In this document: one piece after another, positions 36,864 to 45,294 of the stretch
How the letters are laid out: each line of letters opens with the position of its first letter
Numbering within the stretch: position 1 is the stretch's first letter
Source: an uncultured Bilophila sp.
GTDB taxonomy: Bacteria > Desulfobacterota > Desulfovibrionia > Desulfovibrionales > Desulfovibrionaceae
NCBI GenBank assembly: GCA_910585945.1
Contig: CAJUHZ010000012.1
Span: 1-49,693 of the forward strand
Reading direction: 5' to 3'
Length of the DNA stretch: 49,693 nucleotides
Program-made: the position numbers and the translations under genes
The notes under the pieces: generated by a model
Database searches by the model: none
Seen by the model: the letters and a program-made list of their open reading frames with translations, nothing else
Told to the model about the DNA's origin: nothing

Positions 36864-36991
36864 GCGTGTCCCCCCTTGGATGTTGCGTCCCCCACGGCGC
36901 TCCGTCGTCCGGCATCCGTCGCTCTGACGCGCTGGCGCAAAATGCGCCCGCGTGTTTTCACCGGCGTGAAACGCCTGTGGGAGCGGATTAA

Positions 36992-37015
36992 CTTCAGGAT
37001 TTTCCAATCCCGAAG
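36992..37015. promoter_or_regulatory. Inverted repeat in the permease leader
   Basis: Ten-base arms with one mismatch flank TTCC. It is upstream of the permease on its transcribed side and could be a repressor site or an RNA hairpin. No T-run follows on the minus strand. Confidence 0.3.
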
Positions 37016-37404
37016 TTTGAAAATACGCCCGCTTCGGCATTCAGGCGCATAGATATACTGTGCCTGCGTCTTGCGGCGGCCGACTGCGTGAGCAGGCGGC
37101 AGAGCATTTTCACCGTGAAATGCCAGAGTATTTTCTACGACGTATGCCGCCACTCTAAAGGCGGAAGCAAGTTCACGTCAAGGCTTCATCGTCATTATGA
37201 CAGGGCGTTCGCGCAAGACGCGGCTGTGCGGCATGTTCTGAAGAGCGGCTGGTGGCCCGGAGAGGAAGATCGTCCGGCGGGAAAGGTGGGTCCGGGCCGG
37301 CTCACGCCCGTTTCGAGGCGCGCAAACCTTGCGGCGTGAGGGATCCCCCGATTTTCTCCGCGGCCGGGGAGGGGGAGATCTCTTGCGGCTGGCGCGGAGG
37401 GAGC

Positions 37405-37425
37405 GCCCCCGGCGTGGCCGGGGGC
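37405..37425 (-). terminator. Possible terminator after the outer-membrane barrel gene
   Basis: A perfect 9-bp stem GCCCCCGGC/GCCGGGGGC with a 3-nt loop lies 18 bp after the barrel stop codon. It lacks a T-run, so it may act with Rho or only protect the RNA end. Confidence 0.4.
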
Positions 37426-37442
37426 CTGATGAGACCTGAACC

Positions 37443-39827
37443 CTAAAACCGATACTGCCAGGTCACGAAGCCGGTGTGCGCGGTGTAGTCGCGATCCACG
37501 GCGTACATGGATTGCTGGATCGGGTCGGAGACGCCCGCATAGGACCAATCCTTGAACGTGTACTTGTCAAGGCGGTAGCCGAGTCCGACATTCTGGTTTT
37601 CCGCATAGTTCCAGGTGAGGCGGGCTTCAAGGGTGTTGCGGGTGTAGTCGTCCACGGGGCTGACGCGATCCAGACCCGCAAGGTTCTGCTGCGAGTTGAA
37701 GTCCGTGCGGCCGTCGGCGCGTTCACCATCGTAGGTGAGCTTGAAGGTGAGTTCCTTGCTGAGGATTTCCCATTCCGCGTATGCGCCCCACATGTAGGCA
37801 ACGTCTTTTTGCTTCATCTCCCAGTTGTAGGCCGCGGCGCCGACAACGCCAAGGCTGGGGTCGGCGTTCGCCTTGTTGGAATACTTGCGGTAGTCGGCCG
37901 TGTACCGGCTGTACTCCACGCCGCCGTACGCGCCCAGCCGCAGAGGCTTGACCGGCGTCCAGCTCAGATCGGCGATGAGTTCGTTGCGCACGGCCCTGTT
38001 CATCCCCAGAGGCAGATCCCTGCTGTAGTCGTCCAGCTTGAACACATAATCGAGCGAGAGGCCGACTGTGTCGGACAGCGAGAAATCGGCCCCGGCCTTG
38101 ATCTGGTGCTGCTCCTTGCCGGCCGTGTCGATCGGACTCATGTAATCCATGTACCAGGCGGCCTGGGCGGGATCTCGCCAGCCGGGGACGGAGGGGAAGC
38201 CCGCATAGCCCATGCCGTGCGATTTCCGTTTCAGGTACTGGTAGCGCAGGCGCAGGCCAAGCCAGTCCGTCACCTCGGAGTTCAACTGGGTCCACAGGCG
38301 GTGATCCCTGGTGTCCGGGGCCTTGCCGAAGACGTAGCGCCCGTCTCGCTCCATGCTGGACCATTCGTAACCGGCGGTGAGCTTCCAGTCGTCGAGGAAG
38401 CGTTGCGAAAGCTCAAGCCCGAGCGTTTGCCGCGTGAATGAGTACATGCCGTTGCGCAGTTTGGCGATGTCGGTTTCGTCGTGGCTGGCGCTGCCCCATT
38501 TCACGGAGCTGTCGTTGTCCCTGTCGTGGTAGTTGTAGTAGATCCGCCCGGTGAAACCCTTGAGCGGGCTGGTGGTCAACGCGGCGTTGACGTAGGTGTT
38601 GGTGATCCTGCCGTCGAAATCATCGGTCTCGGTCTGGAAATCGTGCGCGTGGTATTTGCGCCCGCTTTCGTTGTCGCCGGTCAGCCTGGACTGCGACGCG
38701 CGCACCATCAGCGAGGTCGCCCACTCCGGAAGACGCCAGGAAAGCGCGCCGCCGAACTTGGTTTGCAGGCTGTCCGAGATGGGTTTCTTGCGGTAGGTGA
38801 AGTTTTCCGAACCGCCATTGCCATAGGCCACGGATTCGGCGGTTATCCAGGAATAATCGTTGTCGAGGCTGCTGACGCTTCCGTCCAGCACGAGGGTAAG
38901 GCGGCGGTCGCGGTAGCCCGCCTGAGCGCTGGTCAGGTTTGTCTGGTAGCCGAGCGGCATGACCAGAAGGGGTTTGGTGTAGGGAACCATGTTGTAGGCG
39001 GGCACAAGCCCTTCCACCTTCTGGTAGTCATGTCTGATGGAGGCGAAGAATGGCGTGTTCCACGAAACTTCGCCTTCAATGCCGAGGTTGGTGCGCCGCT
39101 TGTTGTAGGTGAAGTTTGTCGCCGGGCCGGAAGTGGGGAGGTTGCTCAGGTCGACGTGCGAGGAACCCACATGGGCCATGCGGTTTTGGCCGTCCGACAG
39201 ATTGTGCCCGTACTGGTTGCTGTAGGCTCGCAGTTTGTAGGAGCGGATCTTGCGCACTTCGCCCTTCACGTCCCAGAAATCGCCGCGAAAGCCCTGTGGC
39301 TGGTTCCGTTCCGCGTTCAGGCCGCCCTTTGCCTCAAAGCCGCCGCGCACGTCGCCCTTGCCGGCGTCAATAACCGCGCGCAGCATCGGGCCGGTGCTCT
39401 GGTAGGTATACTGGTTGGCGAAGGCTTCGCTGCCCGAAATGTTCCCGACATTGAACCGAAGGCCCACGCTGCCGGCGCTCCAGGCCGGGCTTGCGGCGCG
39501 AGCCGGGTCTTTGCCCGGGGCGTCTTCTCCTCCGTTCTTTCCGTTCGGGGCCGTTTCGTCCGTCTTTCCTCCGTCCCCTGTTCCGCCTTCCGCCCTGCTG
39601 GGCGCGCCGCTCTCGTCCGATCCGGCGACGGGTTTGACGGCGGGTTCGGCGGCGGCGACGGTGGCTGTTTGGGCGACGGGACCGCGCACCTCGGCAGGCG
39701 CGGCGTTCCCGCCGGCTTCTCCGGGAGCGGCCCAGGCCAGGCAGGGGGCCGTCAGCGCGCACACGCACAGCAACAGACAATGGGCGCGGCGCGGCGCGCG
39801 CCCGGAGGATGAAAGGGCGATGAACAT
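37443..39827 (-). CDS. Outer-membrane beta-barrel of MtrB/PioB type (decaheme-associated)
   Basis: A 34-residue signal peptide is followed by a Gly/Ala/Pro/Glu-rich linker (about 35-115). A long alternating-strand domain ends in the outer-membrane signature WQYRF. The strands contain many aromatic-tipped repeats (GLRLRYQYLKRKSHG, KLTYDGERADGRTDF). MtrB/PioB proteins form a porin that sheathes a periplasmic decaheme cytochrome to pass electrons across the outer membrane. The neighbouring decaheme gene fits. The mature protein lacks any cysteine, so the N-terminal CxxC seen in Shewanella MtrB is absent. A GAGG site precedes the ATG. Confidence 0.85.
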   Translation of the reverse strand: MFIALSSSGRAPRRAHCLLLCVCALTAPCLAWAAPGEAGGNAAPAEVRGPVAQTATVAAAEPAVKPVAGSDESGAPSRAEGGTGDGGKTDETAPNGKNGGEDAPGKDPARAASPAWSAGSVGLRFNVGNISGSEAFANQYTYQSTGPMLRAVIDAGKGDVRGGFEAKGGLNAERNQPQGFRGDFWDVKGEVRKIRSYKLRAYSNQYGHNLSDGQNRMAHVGSSHVDLSNLPTSGPATNFTYNKRRTNLGIEGEVSWNTPFFASIRHDYQKVEGLVPAYNMVPYTKPLLVMPLGYQTNLTSAQAGYRDRRLTLVLDGSVSSLDNDYSWITAESVAYGNGGSENFTYRKKPISDSLQTKFGGALSWRLPEWATSLMVRASQSRLTGDNESGRKYHAHDFQTETDDFDGRITNTYVNAALTTSPLKGFTGRIYYNYHDRDNDSSVKWGSASHDETDIAKLRNGMYSFTRQTLGLELSQRFLDDWKLTAGYEWSSMERDGRYVFGKAPDTRDHRLWTQLNSEVTDWLGLRLRYQYLKRKSHGMGYAGFPSVPGWRDPAQAAWYMDYMSPIDTAGKEQHQIKAGADFSLSDTVGLSLDYVFKLDDYSRDLPLGMNRAVRNELIADLSWTPVKPLRLGAYGGVEYSRYTADYRKYSNKANADPSLGVVGAAAYNWEMKQKDVAYMWGAYAEWEILSKELTFKLTYDGERADGRTDFNSQQNLAGLDRVSPVDDYTRNTLEARLTWNYAENQNVGLGYRLDKYTFKDWSYAGVSDPIQQSMYAVDRDYTAHTGFVTWQYRF

Positions 39828-39849
39828 GTGTTGGGTACCTCGCTGACGG

Positions 39850-40683
39850 CTAGCGGAAGTTGGACGATGTGTTGGAGCCGTGAACGTCGCCGTGGCAGGT
39901 CAGGCAGGACGCGCGCCTGGTGAAGGCTCCTCCGCTGGAGTCCGGATCGCCGGTGAGGCTGCCGGGTGAGGAGTGGCTCGCGTAGGAGTGGCAATTCTGG
40001 CACAGATTGCGTTCCCGTTCCGTCAGCAGGCGGGCGTGGCGCGAACCGTGGACGGTATGGCAGTTCAGGCAGTTTTCTTCCACTGGCGGATGCGCGAAAC
40101 GGAACGGCCCGCGCTTGTCCGTATGGCAGACGTAACACAGTTCATTGGTGGAATCCGCCGTCAGCATGCCTTTGGTGAGGCTGCCGTGCACGGCGTGGCA
40201 GGACGTGCAGCCCATCTGTTCCTCGTTGACGGGGTGGTGGTAGGGCTTGCCCATGTCGCGCCGGACGCTCTTGTGGCAGTCGTAGCATTTTTTCGGCTGG
40301 ATGGCGCGGTCCCTGCCGGCCGTATGCACGGTGTGGCAATCCACGCAGGCGACGTCGTTCCGGGCGTGGGCGGATCCCTGCCAGAACATCATGTGCCGGT
40401 TGTCCTCGTGGCAGGAAAGACAGACCGCGTTGTACGCGGCGGCCCGATGCTTCGTATCCTTGAATACTTCGATATCCTTGAATTTCTTGGGAGCGCGGAC
40501 GTGTTTTTTCCCCGCCCCGTGGCATACGGAGCAGTCGGCCGCGGCGGCGTGGACGTTGTTTGTGAAGCGCGGCTCCTTCTTGTGGCAGGAGAAGCAGGTT
40601 TCATTGGCGAACGCCGCGGAAACCGCGCCAGGCGCGGCGAAGCAGGCCAGGAGAAGGACAAGGATTCGTGCCGTAACCGTCAT
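39850..40683 (-). CDS. Periplasmic decaheme cytochrome c (MtrA/DmsE type)
   Basis: After a signal peptide (MTVTARILVLLLACF...AFA) come exactly ten CxxCH heme sites, at Cys 30, 51, 88, 113, 133, 159, 183, 205, 228 and 260. This count, the 277-residue length and the adjacent MtrB-type barrel match the MtrA/DmsE/PioA periplasmic electron carriers. It would thread into the barrel and carry electrons to or from the cell exterior. The ATG at 40683 follows AGAGG. It lies 22 bp upstream of the barrel gene, so they form one transcription unit. Confidence 0.9.
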   Translation of the reverse strand: MTVTARILVLLLACFAAPGAVSAAFANETCFSCHKKEPRFTNNVHAAAADCSVCHGAGKKHVRAPKKFKDIEVFKDTKHRAAAYNAVCLSCHEDNRHMMFWQGSAHARNDVACVDCHTVHTAGRDRAIQPKKCYDCHKSVRRDMGKPYHHPVNEEQMGCTSCHAVHGSLTKGMLTADSTNELCYVCHTDKRGPFRFAHPPVEENCLNCHTVHGSRHARLLTERERNLCQNCHSYASHSSPGSLTGDPDSSGGAFTRRASCLTCHGDVHGSNTSSNFR

Positions 40684-40765
40684 GCCGTGAGCCTCTTGCC
40701 CCTGACGGGCGGCTCTCGCGGCTGCCCGCATGTCGAGGGGGAAACATGTTCAGGGAGAAACGTCG

Positions 40766-42808
40766 CTATCTGTTCGCCTGCATGCTCTCGATCACTGCAT
40801 CAAGCTCGTTCGCCAGCTTGCCCACGGAGGCGACGGTATCCGTGGCTTCCGCCATGATCGAGGCGGTGCTGGCCGAACAGGTGTTGATCGTCTCCACGCT
40901 TTCCATCATTTCAGCGGCGGTGGCCGACTGTTCCTGCGCGGCGGTGGCTATGGCGCCCACGTTTTCCGAGGTTTGGGTCACCACGTCCTGAATGCGGCTG
41001 AGAGCCTGCCCCGACTGCTGCGCGAACTTCGCGGCTTCCTCCATCATCACGACAGCGTGATCCGTGTTCGCGTTGCTGACGTTGATGCCTTCCACAATGC
41101 GGCCGATGCTCTGTTCCACATGGTGCGTGGCTTCCATGGTCTTTTCGGCCAGCTTGCGCACCTCGTCGGCCACCACGGCGAAGCCCTTGCCGTATTCTCC
41201 CGCCCGCGCCGCCTCGATGGCGGCGTTCAGGGCCAGCAGGTTGGTCTGATCCGCGATTTCCTCAATGACGGAGAGGATGCGCGTGATGTCCTGCGCCTGG
41301 CGGCTGAGCTGCTGCATGTCGGCGCCAAGGGTGCGCACCTGGCTTGCCATTTGCCCGATGCACTCCACGGCCTTGTTCACCACGTCCGCGCCGGAGTCCG
41401 CCTCCTGCCGGGCCTCGACGGCCAGATCGGCCGCTCTGGCCGCGTTTTCGGCCACGCGGCGGGAGGCGTCGTTCATGGCTTCCGTCGCCTTGACGGAATG
41501 GGCGGCGTGGCTGCGGGTCTGGTTTGCGTCATTGCTTGAGGTGGCGATCTGCGAGGTCAGCGAGGCGCAGGCTCCGGCGAGATTGCCCGAAATCACCTGC
41601 GCGGAAGCCGAAGCCCGGGCGATGCGTTCGTTCTGTTTGGCGAGGGTCGCCTGCTGGTTGTGGACCTGCGTCAGATCCGTGCACAGGCAGATCACGCCGA
41701 TGAGCTTGTTGTCAAGATCCATGAGGGGCGAGGTGTCCACCACCAGGTGGCGGGTTTCGCCCCTGTGGTTGACGATGGCGCGTTCCTCGCCAAGGGTGGG
41801 CATGCCCTGTTGCAGGGCCATGCGAAGGCTCTCTTCCGCCTCGCCGGAGAGGAGGAGAAAGTCGCGGATGGGCATCCCGATGCGGGCTTCGGTGTCCGGC
41901 TTGTAGCCGAAGCATTCCAGAATGGCCGTGTTGCAGAAGCTGACCTTGCCGTCCTTGTCGCAGACCACGCACGGCGTTGTCAGCGCGCGCATGATGCCCT
42001 GCGAGAAGCCGAGATCCACCTTGAGGTGGGCCACCATTTCCGAAAGGTTGGCGGCCACGTTCGTCATTTCGTCGTTGCCGCCGACGGCGAAGCTGGTGTT
42101 CAGATCGCCGTTGACGACAGAGGAACTGGCGCGCGCCAACTCCGCGAGGCGTCTGGAAATATGCTTTCGCACATAGTACCAGACCATGCCGAGCAGCGCG
42201 ATCAGGCCCACCAGCGACACTGTCGCCAGCTTGTACAGGTTGGCCTTCAGGTGCGCCATGAGCTGGGAGACGTCGGAGCTGATGACAAGTTCGCCAAGGA
42301 TTTTCTGCGTATCGCCGTGGCAATGGTAGCAGCGCGGTTCGTTGGGAATGGTGGCGACATGCACGAACAGGCTCTTTTCTCCCTCGATCAGCATGGAATC
42401 CTGAAGGGGGTTCTCCAGCCCGCGCCGGATCAGTTCCTTCATGTCGGGGGGAAAGTTCGCCTGCTCGAGTTGCTTCCGCTTCAGATCCGGCTCGGTGCTG
42501 TAACTGATTTCTTCAAGGAAGCTGAGCAGATATACCTGAAAATCGTGATAATCACGATCCAGCGCGACAAACTCTTCCTCTGTGGCCCGATCGTCCCCCC
42601 GGTTCATGGGGCGGTCGATGATTGTCTTGACCAGTTGGGCCTCTCGCAGGCTCAGATCCGTGAGCGACTTGAGCGCGTCGCGCCGATCCTGCATGGCGCG
42701 GTCGACAAACATGGCGACGAAAATCAGCAGGGAAATGCACGAGATAAGCAGGATGATTTTGCGGCCCAGAACGGAGGAGGCTTTCGGGCTGTGTGAGTGA
42801 CCTGACAT
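40766..42808 (-). CDS. Methyl-accepting chemotaxis protein with c-type heme sensor and PAS domain
   Basis: Domain order: membrane helix (17-35); periplasmic domain with a heme-c site CYHCH (160-164) in an EPRCYHCHGD context, as in DUF3365/Tll0287-like sensors; second helix (193-212); HAMP; PAS (about 275-390); and the MCP signalling coiled coil with the hairpin tip EIADQTNLLALNAAIEAARAG and VADEVRKLAE. It resembles DcrA of Desulfovibrio vulgaris, a heme chemoreceptor for oxygen or redox state. It probably steers motility toward or away from an electron acceptor handled by the adjacent cytochromes. The receptor gene lies 82 bp upstream of the decaheme gene. Confidence 0.92.
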   Translation of the reverse strand: MSGHSHSPKASSVLGRKIILLISCISLLIFVAMFVDRAMQDRRDALKSLTDLSLREAQLVKTIIDRPMNRGDDRATEEEFVALDRDYHDFQVYLLSFLEEISYSTEPDLKRKQLEQANFPPDMKELIRRGLENPLQDSMLIEGEKSLFVHVATIPNEPRCYHCHGDTQKILGELVISSDVSQLMAHLKANLYKLATVSLVGLIALLGMVWYYVRKHISRRLAELARASSSVVNGDLNTSFAVGGNDEMTNVAANLSEMVAHLKVDLGFSQGIMRALTTPCVVCDKDGKVSFCNTAILECFGYKPDTEARIGMPIRDFLLLSGEAEESLRMALQQGMPTLGEERAIVNHRGETRHLVVDTSPLMDLDNKLIGVICLCTDLTQVHNQQATLAKQNERIARASASAQVISGNLAGACASLTSQIATSSNDANQTRSHAAHSVKATEAMNDASRRVAENAARAADLAVEARQEADSGADVVNKAVECIGQMASQVRTLGADMQQLSRQAQDITRILSVIEEIADQTNLLALNAAIEAARAGEYGKGFAVVADEVRKLAEKTMEATHHVEQSIGRIVEGINVSNANTDHAVVMMEEAAKFAQQSGQALSRIQDVVTQTSENVGAIATAAQEQSATAAEMMESVETINTCSASTASIMAEATDTVASVGKLANELDAVIESMQANR

Positions 42809-42876
42809 GGCGAAACCCGCGGTTGCTGGGGTGAGGTTCGGGCGTACGGATCATGCGCGTTCGCCCGGGCTCTGGC

Positions 42877-43434
42877 TCAATGGGCGCCGCTGCAAAGCAC
42901 GCCCTGGTAGCGCACGGGCGTGACCTTGCTGGCGTCATGACACGTTTCACAGGTTTTGAGGTCCGGCTGGCGGCGGATCAGTTTCTTGCTGTATTTGACG
43001 ATGTGCAGCCTGCCCGGCCCGTGGCAGCTTTCGCACCCCACGTTCGCCAGTTCCGGCGTGGCTTCCAGACTCCTGAAACCGCCCGGCTGCCCGTACCCCG
43101 TGGAGTGGCAGACAAGGCAGCCTTCGATCTGCCCCTGCGTCAGCTTGCGGGCCATCAGTTCGACGGAACGGTACGATCGCGCCTTGCTCGACTTTTCGAC
43201 AAAGCGTTTGTACTTCTTGGCGTGACATTCCGCGCAACGGCTGGAGCCGACATAGGCGTTGCCCTCCGGCTCGCCGGGGGCGGCCGGAACCTGTGCCGGA
43301 AGCGTCAGGCAGACGAGGCAGACGAGCGCGGCGAAGACCGGGACAGGGGCGGAAGCCCTTCCCCCGCCGCCTGGGGCGGCTCTCTGGGGGACAAGTGCGT
43401 GAAAAAGGCGTTCCACAAGGCGGACAGCGCGCAT
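42877..43434 (-). CDS. Tetraheme cytochrome c (c554-like family)
   Basis: After a signal-anchor region (residues about 30-51) there are four CxxCH sites at Cys 67, 106, 134 and 162. The segment NAYVGSSRCAECHAKKYKRF matches cytochrome c554-type multiheme proteins. It is probably exported, with residues after 52 in the periplasm, and would shuttle electrons between carriers. The ATG at 43434 follows AGGGAG. A longer in-frame reading to 43890 is ruled out because it overlaps the cytochrome c3 gene and is not signal-like. Confidence 0.85.
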   Translation of the reverse strand: MRAVRLVERLFHALVPQRAAPGGGGRASAPVPVFAALVCLVCLTLPAQVPAAPGEPEGNAYVGSSRCAECHAKKYKRFVEKSSKARSYRSVELMARKLTQGQIEGCLVCHSTGYGQPGGFRSLEATPELANVGCESCHGPGRLHIVKYSKKLIRRQPDLKTCETCHDASKVTPVRYQGVLCSGAH

Positions 43435-43645
43435 GATGACTCCCTGGCGTCCGATTGCAGGCCCCTTGCGGCTGTCCCGCACGGGATTCCTGCGATCGAA
43501 CCTCATAAGCATTGCTGGCATTTTGTTTGCCGTTATCCAAACTCCAAAGGCGGCCCCGATCCCCTTTTTCATGAAACGGGGCCGGGGCTTTCCCCCGAAT
43601 GTTTTCCCGGTCTGCTCGCGGGTGGCGTTTTGATGAGGGCTGACC

Positions 43646-44053
43646 CTAGGGGTGGCACTTCGATTCGGAACAGCCGGTAAGCGCGTCTTCCTTCGCGGGG
43701 TTCTTCTCCGCCACTTCCATGTGACAGCCGGAGCAGGTCGGACGGCTGGTCTCAATGGAGTGGAGATGGTAAAAGTACCCTCTGGCGGAGCTGTCCTCCC
43801 TGTCGCCGACGAGATCGTGACACCCGGCGGTGGAGCAGGACGCAAAGTTTTCCTTGCCGTCGACAGGATGATGGCACTGGGCGCACGCAATTCCGTTGCC
43901 GGAAACGTGCACGCTGTGCTTGAAGACGACGGGGCGCTTGGTTTTGCCGAGTTTCAGATCGTCGGCCGGCGCCTGCGGCGCGGCGGCGGCGCAGACCGCA
44001 TACGCCAGCATCGCGACGGAACAGATGAAAAGAGGGATTTTTTTGCACGACAT
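43646..44053 (-). CDS. Tetraheme cytochrome c3
   Basis: The four heme sites are CAQCH (57-61), CSTAGCH (73-79), CSGCH (107-111) and CSESKCH (128-134). The alternating CxxCH/CxxxxCH spacing is the fingerprint of class III cytochrome c3. A signal peptide (MSCKKIPLFICSVAMLAYAV...) precedes the mature protein. In sulfate reducers this periplasmic carrier accepts electrons from hydrogenases and formate dehydrogenases. The ATG at 44053 follows GGAGG. It lies among other multiheme genes in a putative extracellular electron transfer block. Confidence 0.93.
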   Translation of the reverse strand: MSCKKIPLFICSVAMLAYAVCAAAAPQAPADDLKLGKTKRPVVFKHSVHVSGNGIACAQCHHPVDGKENFASCSTAGCHDLVGDREDSSARGYFYHLHSIETSRPTCSGCHMEVAEKNPAKEDALTGCSESKCHP

Positions 44054-44353
44054 GGAAACCACCTCCGGCCTTGAACAATGCCATGCCTCGAACGATTGGG
44101 ATCGAATGGTCATCTGACGCGGGGCGCGACAGCGCCTTCCCTTACAAATTTTTCGTCTTGAAGTCCATATCCTGCGGGCGGGAAAACAGGGCAATCGCAT
44201 GAAGGCTATAACTATCTTGAATTACAGGATAAAATTTTGAGTATAAAAATTGGAACTTCAAATAATATCAAATAGTTACTGTTCTTCGTCCGATTGCCCT
44301 GGGCGGGAAAAGGATCTGACGCGTTTTGCGGCCCCTCCCCCCGGAAAAGATCC
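44054..44353. promoter_or_regulatory. AT-rich gap upstream of cytochrome c3
   Basis: This 300-bp gap is distinctly AT-rich between about 44205 and 44280, unlike the surrounding DNA. It probably holds the promoter for the cytochrome genes. I could not pick out a convincing -35/-10 pair or a clean regulator site; a TTGAT-ATTA-TTTGAA string is only loosely FNR-like. Confidence 0.4.
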
Positions 44354-44869
44354 CTATCGCAGATCGTACTGATATTTTACATGCAGGGAAACATGGATGG
44401 GGTCGGAGCCGAGGATTTCGGGGCGGCGCGCCACCCCGCTGGCCGCGCGCACGGCGCGCAGGGCCGAGGCGTCGAGCTGTGGCCTGCCGGAGGATGCGAC
44501 AAGCCGCACGTCGCTGAAAGAGCCGTCGCGATTGATGGTGAAGGCGCACAGGGCCACGCCGATGAGATCCTTTTCGCCGGAAGCGAGCCGGCGGGCGTGC
44601 ACGGCCTCGTCCACGTCCTCAATATAGCGAAGGTAGGCGCGGCGTTTGCGATCAAGCTTTTCCGCTTCTTCCCTATCGTGCGGCGAGGCGGCGTGCAGGC
44701 CGGTTCCCTGGCGCGTTCCCTTCGGCGTCAGGGAGGAGCTTTCGTCCACGGCCAGAACGACGCGAAGCGCCGGCGTCTCTTCCGGCGGGGCTTCATGGAA
44801 CAGGGTCAGCGAGAAGTGCATGAAGAGCGAGAGAACCACCCCGGTCCAGAGTCTTTCGCTGTCCGTCAT
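44354..44869 (-). CDS. TonB-family energy transducer (short)
   Basis: An N-terminal hydrophobic anchor (residues about 8-24) is followed by a charged linker. The C-terminal domain carries the pattern GVALCAFTINRDGSFSDVRLVASSGRPQLDASALRAVRAA, which is the TonB carboxy-terminal fold. The 171-residue length and short linker are less than for E. coli TonB. It would transmit force from ExbBD to an outer-membrane receptor. It lies 10 bp downstream of exbD, with GAGGG before the ATG. Confidence 0.85.
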   Translation of the reverse strand: MTDSERLWTGVVLSLFMHFSLTLFHEAPPEETPALRVVLAVDESSSLTPKGTRQGTGLHAASPHDREEAEKLDRKRRAYLRYIEDVDEAVHARRLASGEKDLIGVALCAFTINRDGSFSDVRLVASSGRPQLDASALRAVRAASGVARRPEILGSDPIHVSLHVKYQYDLR

Positions 44870-44879
44870 GCCGGAACCC

Positions 44880-45293
44880 TCATTGTTCTTCGGGGCGCGC
44901 CGTGGCGACCATGAGTTTTTCCCCGCCGAGCATCCGCACTTCGTCCACCACGAAGATCAGCGCCTCCACCGGCGCTTCGGGGTTGGCCTTGAGCACGAGT
45001 TGCCCCGGCCTCTTCCTGAAACCGCGCACGATATCCTGGAGCTTGTAGCGGAGGAAGTCGCGCTCCACGGGCACGCCGTCGCACAGGAAGGAGCCGTCTT
45101 TTTCCAGACGCACTTCCACCACCCTGCCCGAAAGCGCCTGGCTTGAATGTGCGGAAGGCAGATCGATATCCAGCCCGCGCACGGCAAAGGCCGAGGCGAT
45201 GATGAAGAAAATGAGCAGGATGAATATCACGTCCATCAGCGGGGCGAGATCCGGCTCGGAGTCGGGGCGGCGGCGCGGGCGAAGGGCAAGCAT
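44880..45293 (-). CDS. exbD: Biopolymer transporter ExbD
   Basis: The 137-residue protein has one membrane helix with the essential Asp in EPDLAPLMDVIFILLIFF, then a periplasmic domain (VVEVRLEKDGSFLCDGVPV ... EALIFVVDEVRMLGGEKLMVAT). With ExbB it forms the proton-driven motor for TonB. I chose the ATG at 45293, which sits just before the exbB stop (4-bp overlap range) and gives the normal length. The longer reading from 45458 is out of character. Confidence 0.92.
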   Translation of the reverse strand: MLALRPRRRPDSEPDLAPLMDVIFILLIFFIIASAFAVRGLDIDLPSAHSSQALSGRVVEVRLEKDGSFLCDGVPVERDFLRYKLQDIVRGFRKRPGQLVLKANPEAPVEALIFVVDEVRMLGGEKLMVATARPEEQ

Positions 45294-45294
45294 C

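Larger units (their letters stand above)
36864..37442. other. Gene-free stretch upstream of the APC permease
   Basis: No convincing gene was found in 579 bp. Features seen: a near-perfect inverted repeat CTTCAGGATT/AATCCCGAAG (36992-37015), which may be an operator about 130 bp before the permease ATG; an imperfect hairpin CATTTTCACCGTGAAATG at about 37108-37125; and a GC-rich hairpin at 37405-37425 close to the stop of the outer-membrane barrel gene. Confidence 0.5.

Noticed and set aside
35349..37040. Longer start (37040) for the APC permease
   Set aside because: The extra 59 residues are hydrophilic, without a ribosome-binding site; AAGGGGGG precedes the ATG at 36863.
42877..43890. Longer start (43890) for the tetraheme cytochrome
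   Set aside because: It would overlap the cytochrome c3 gene and precede the natural signal sequence; the ATG at 43434 has a good ribosome-binding site.
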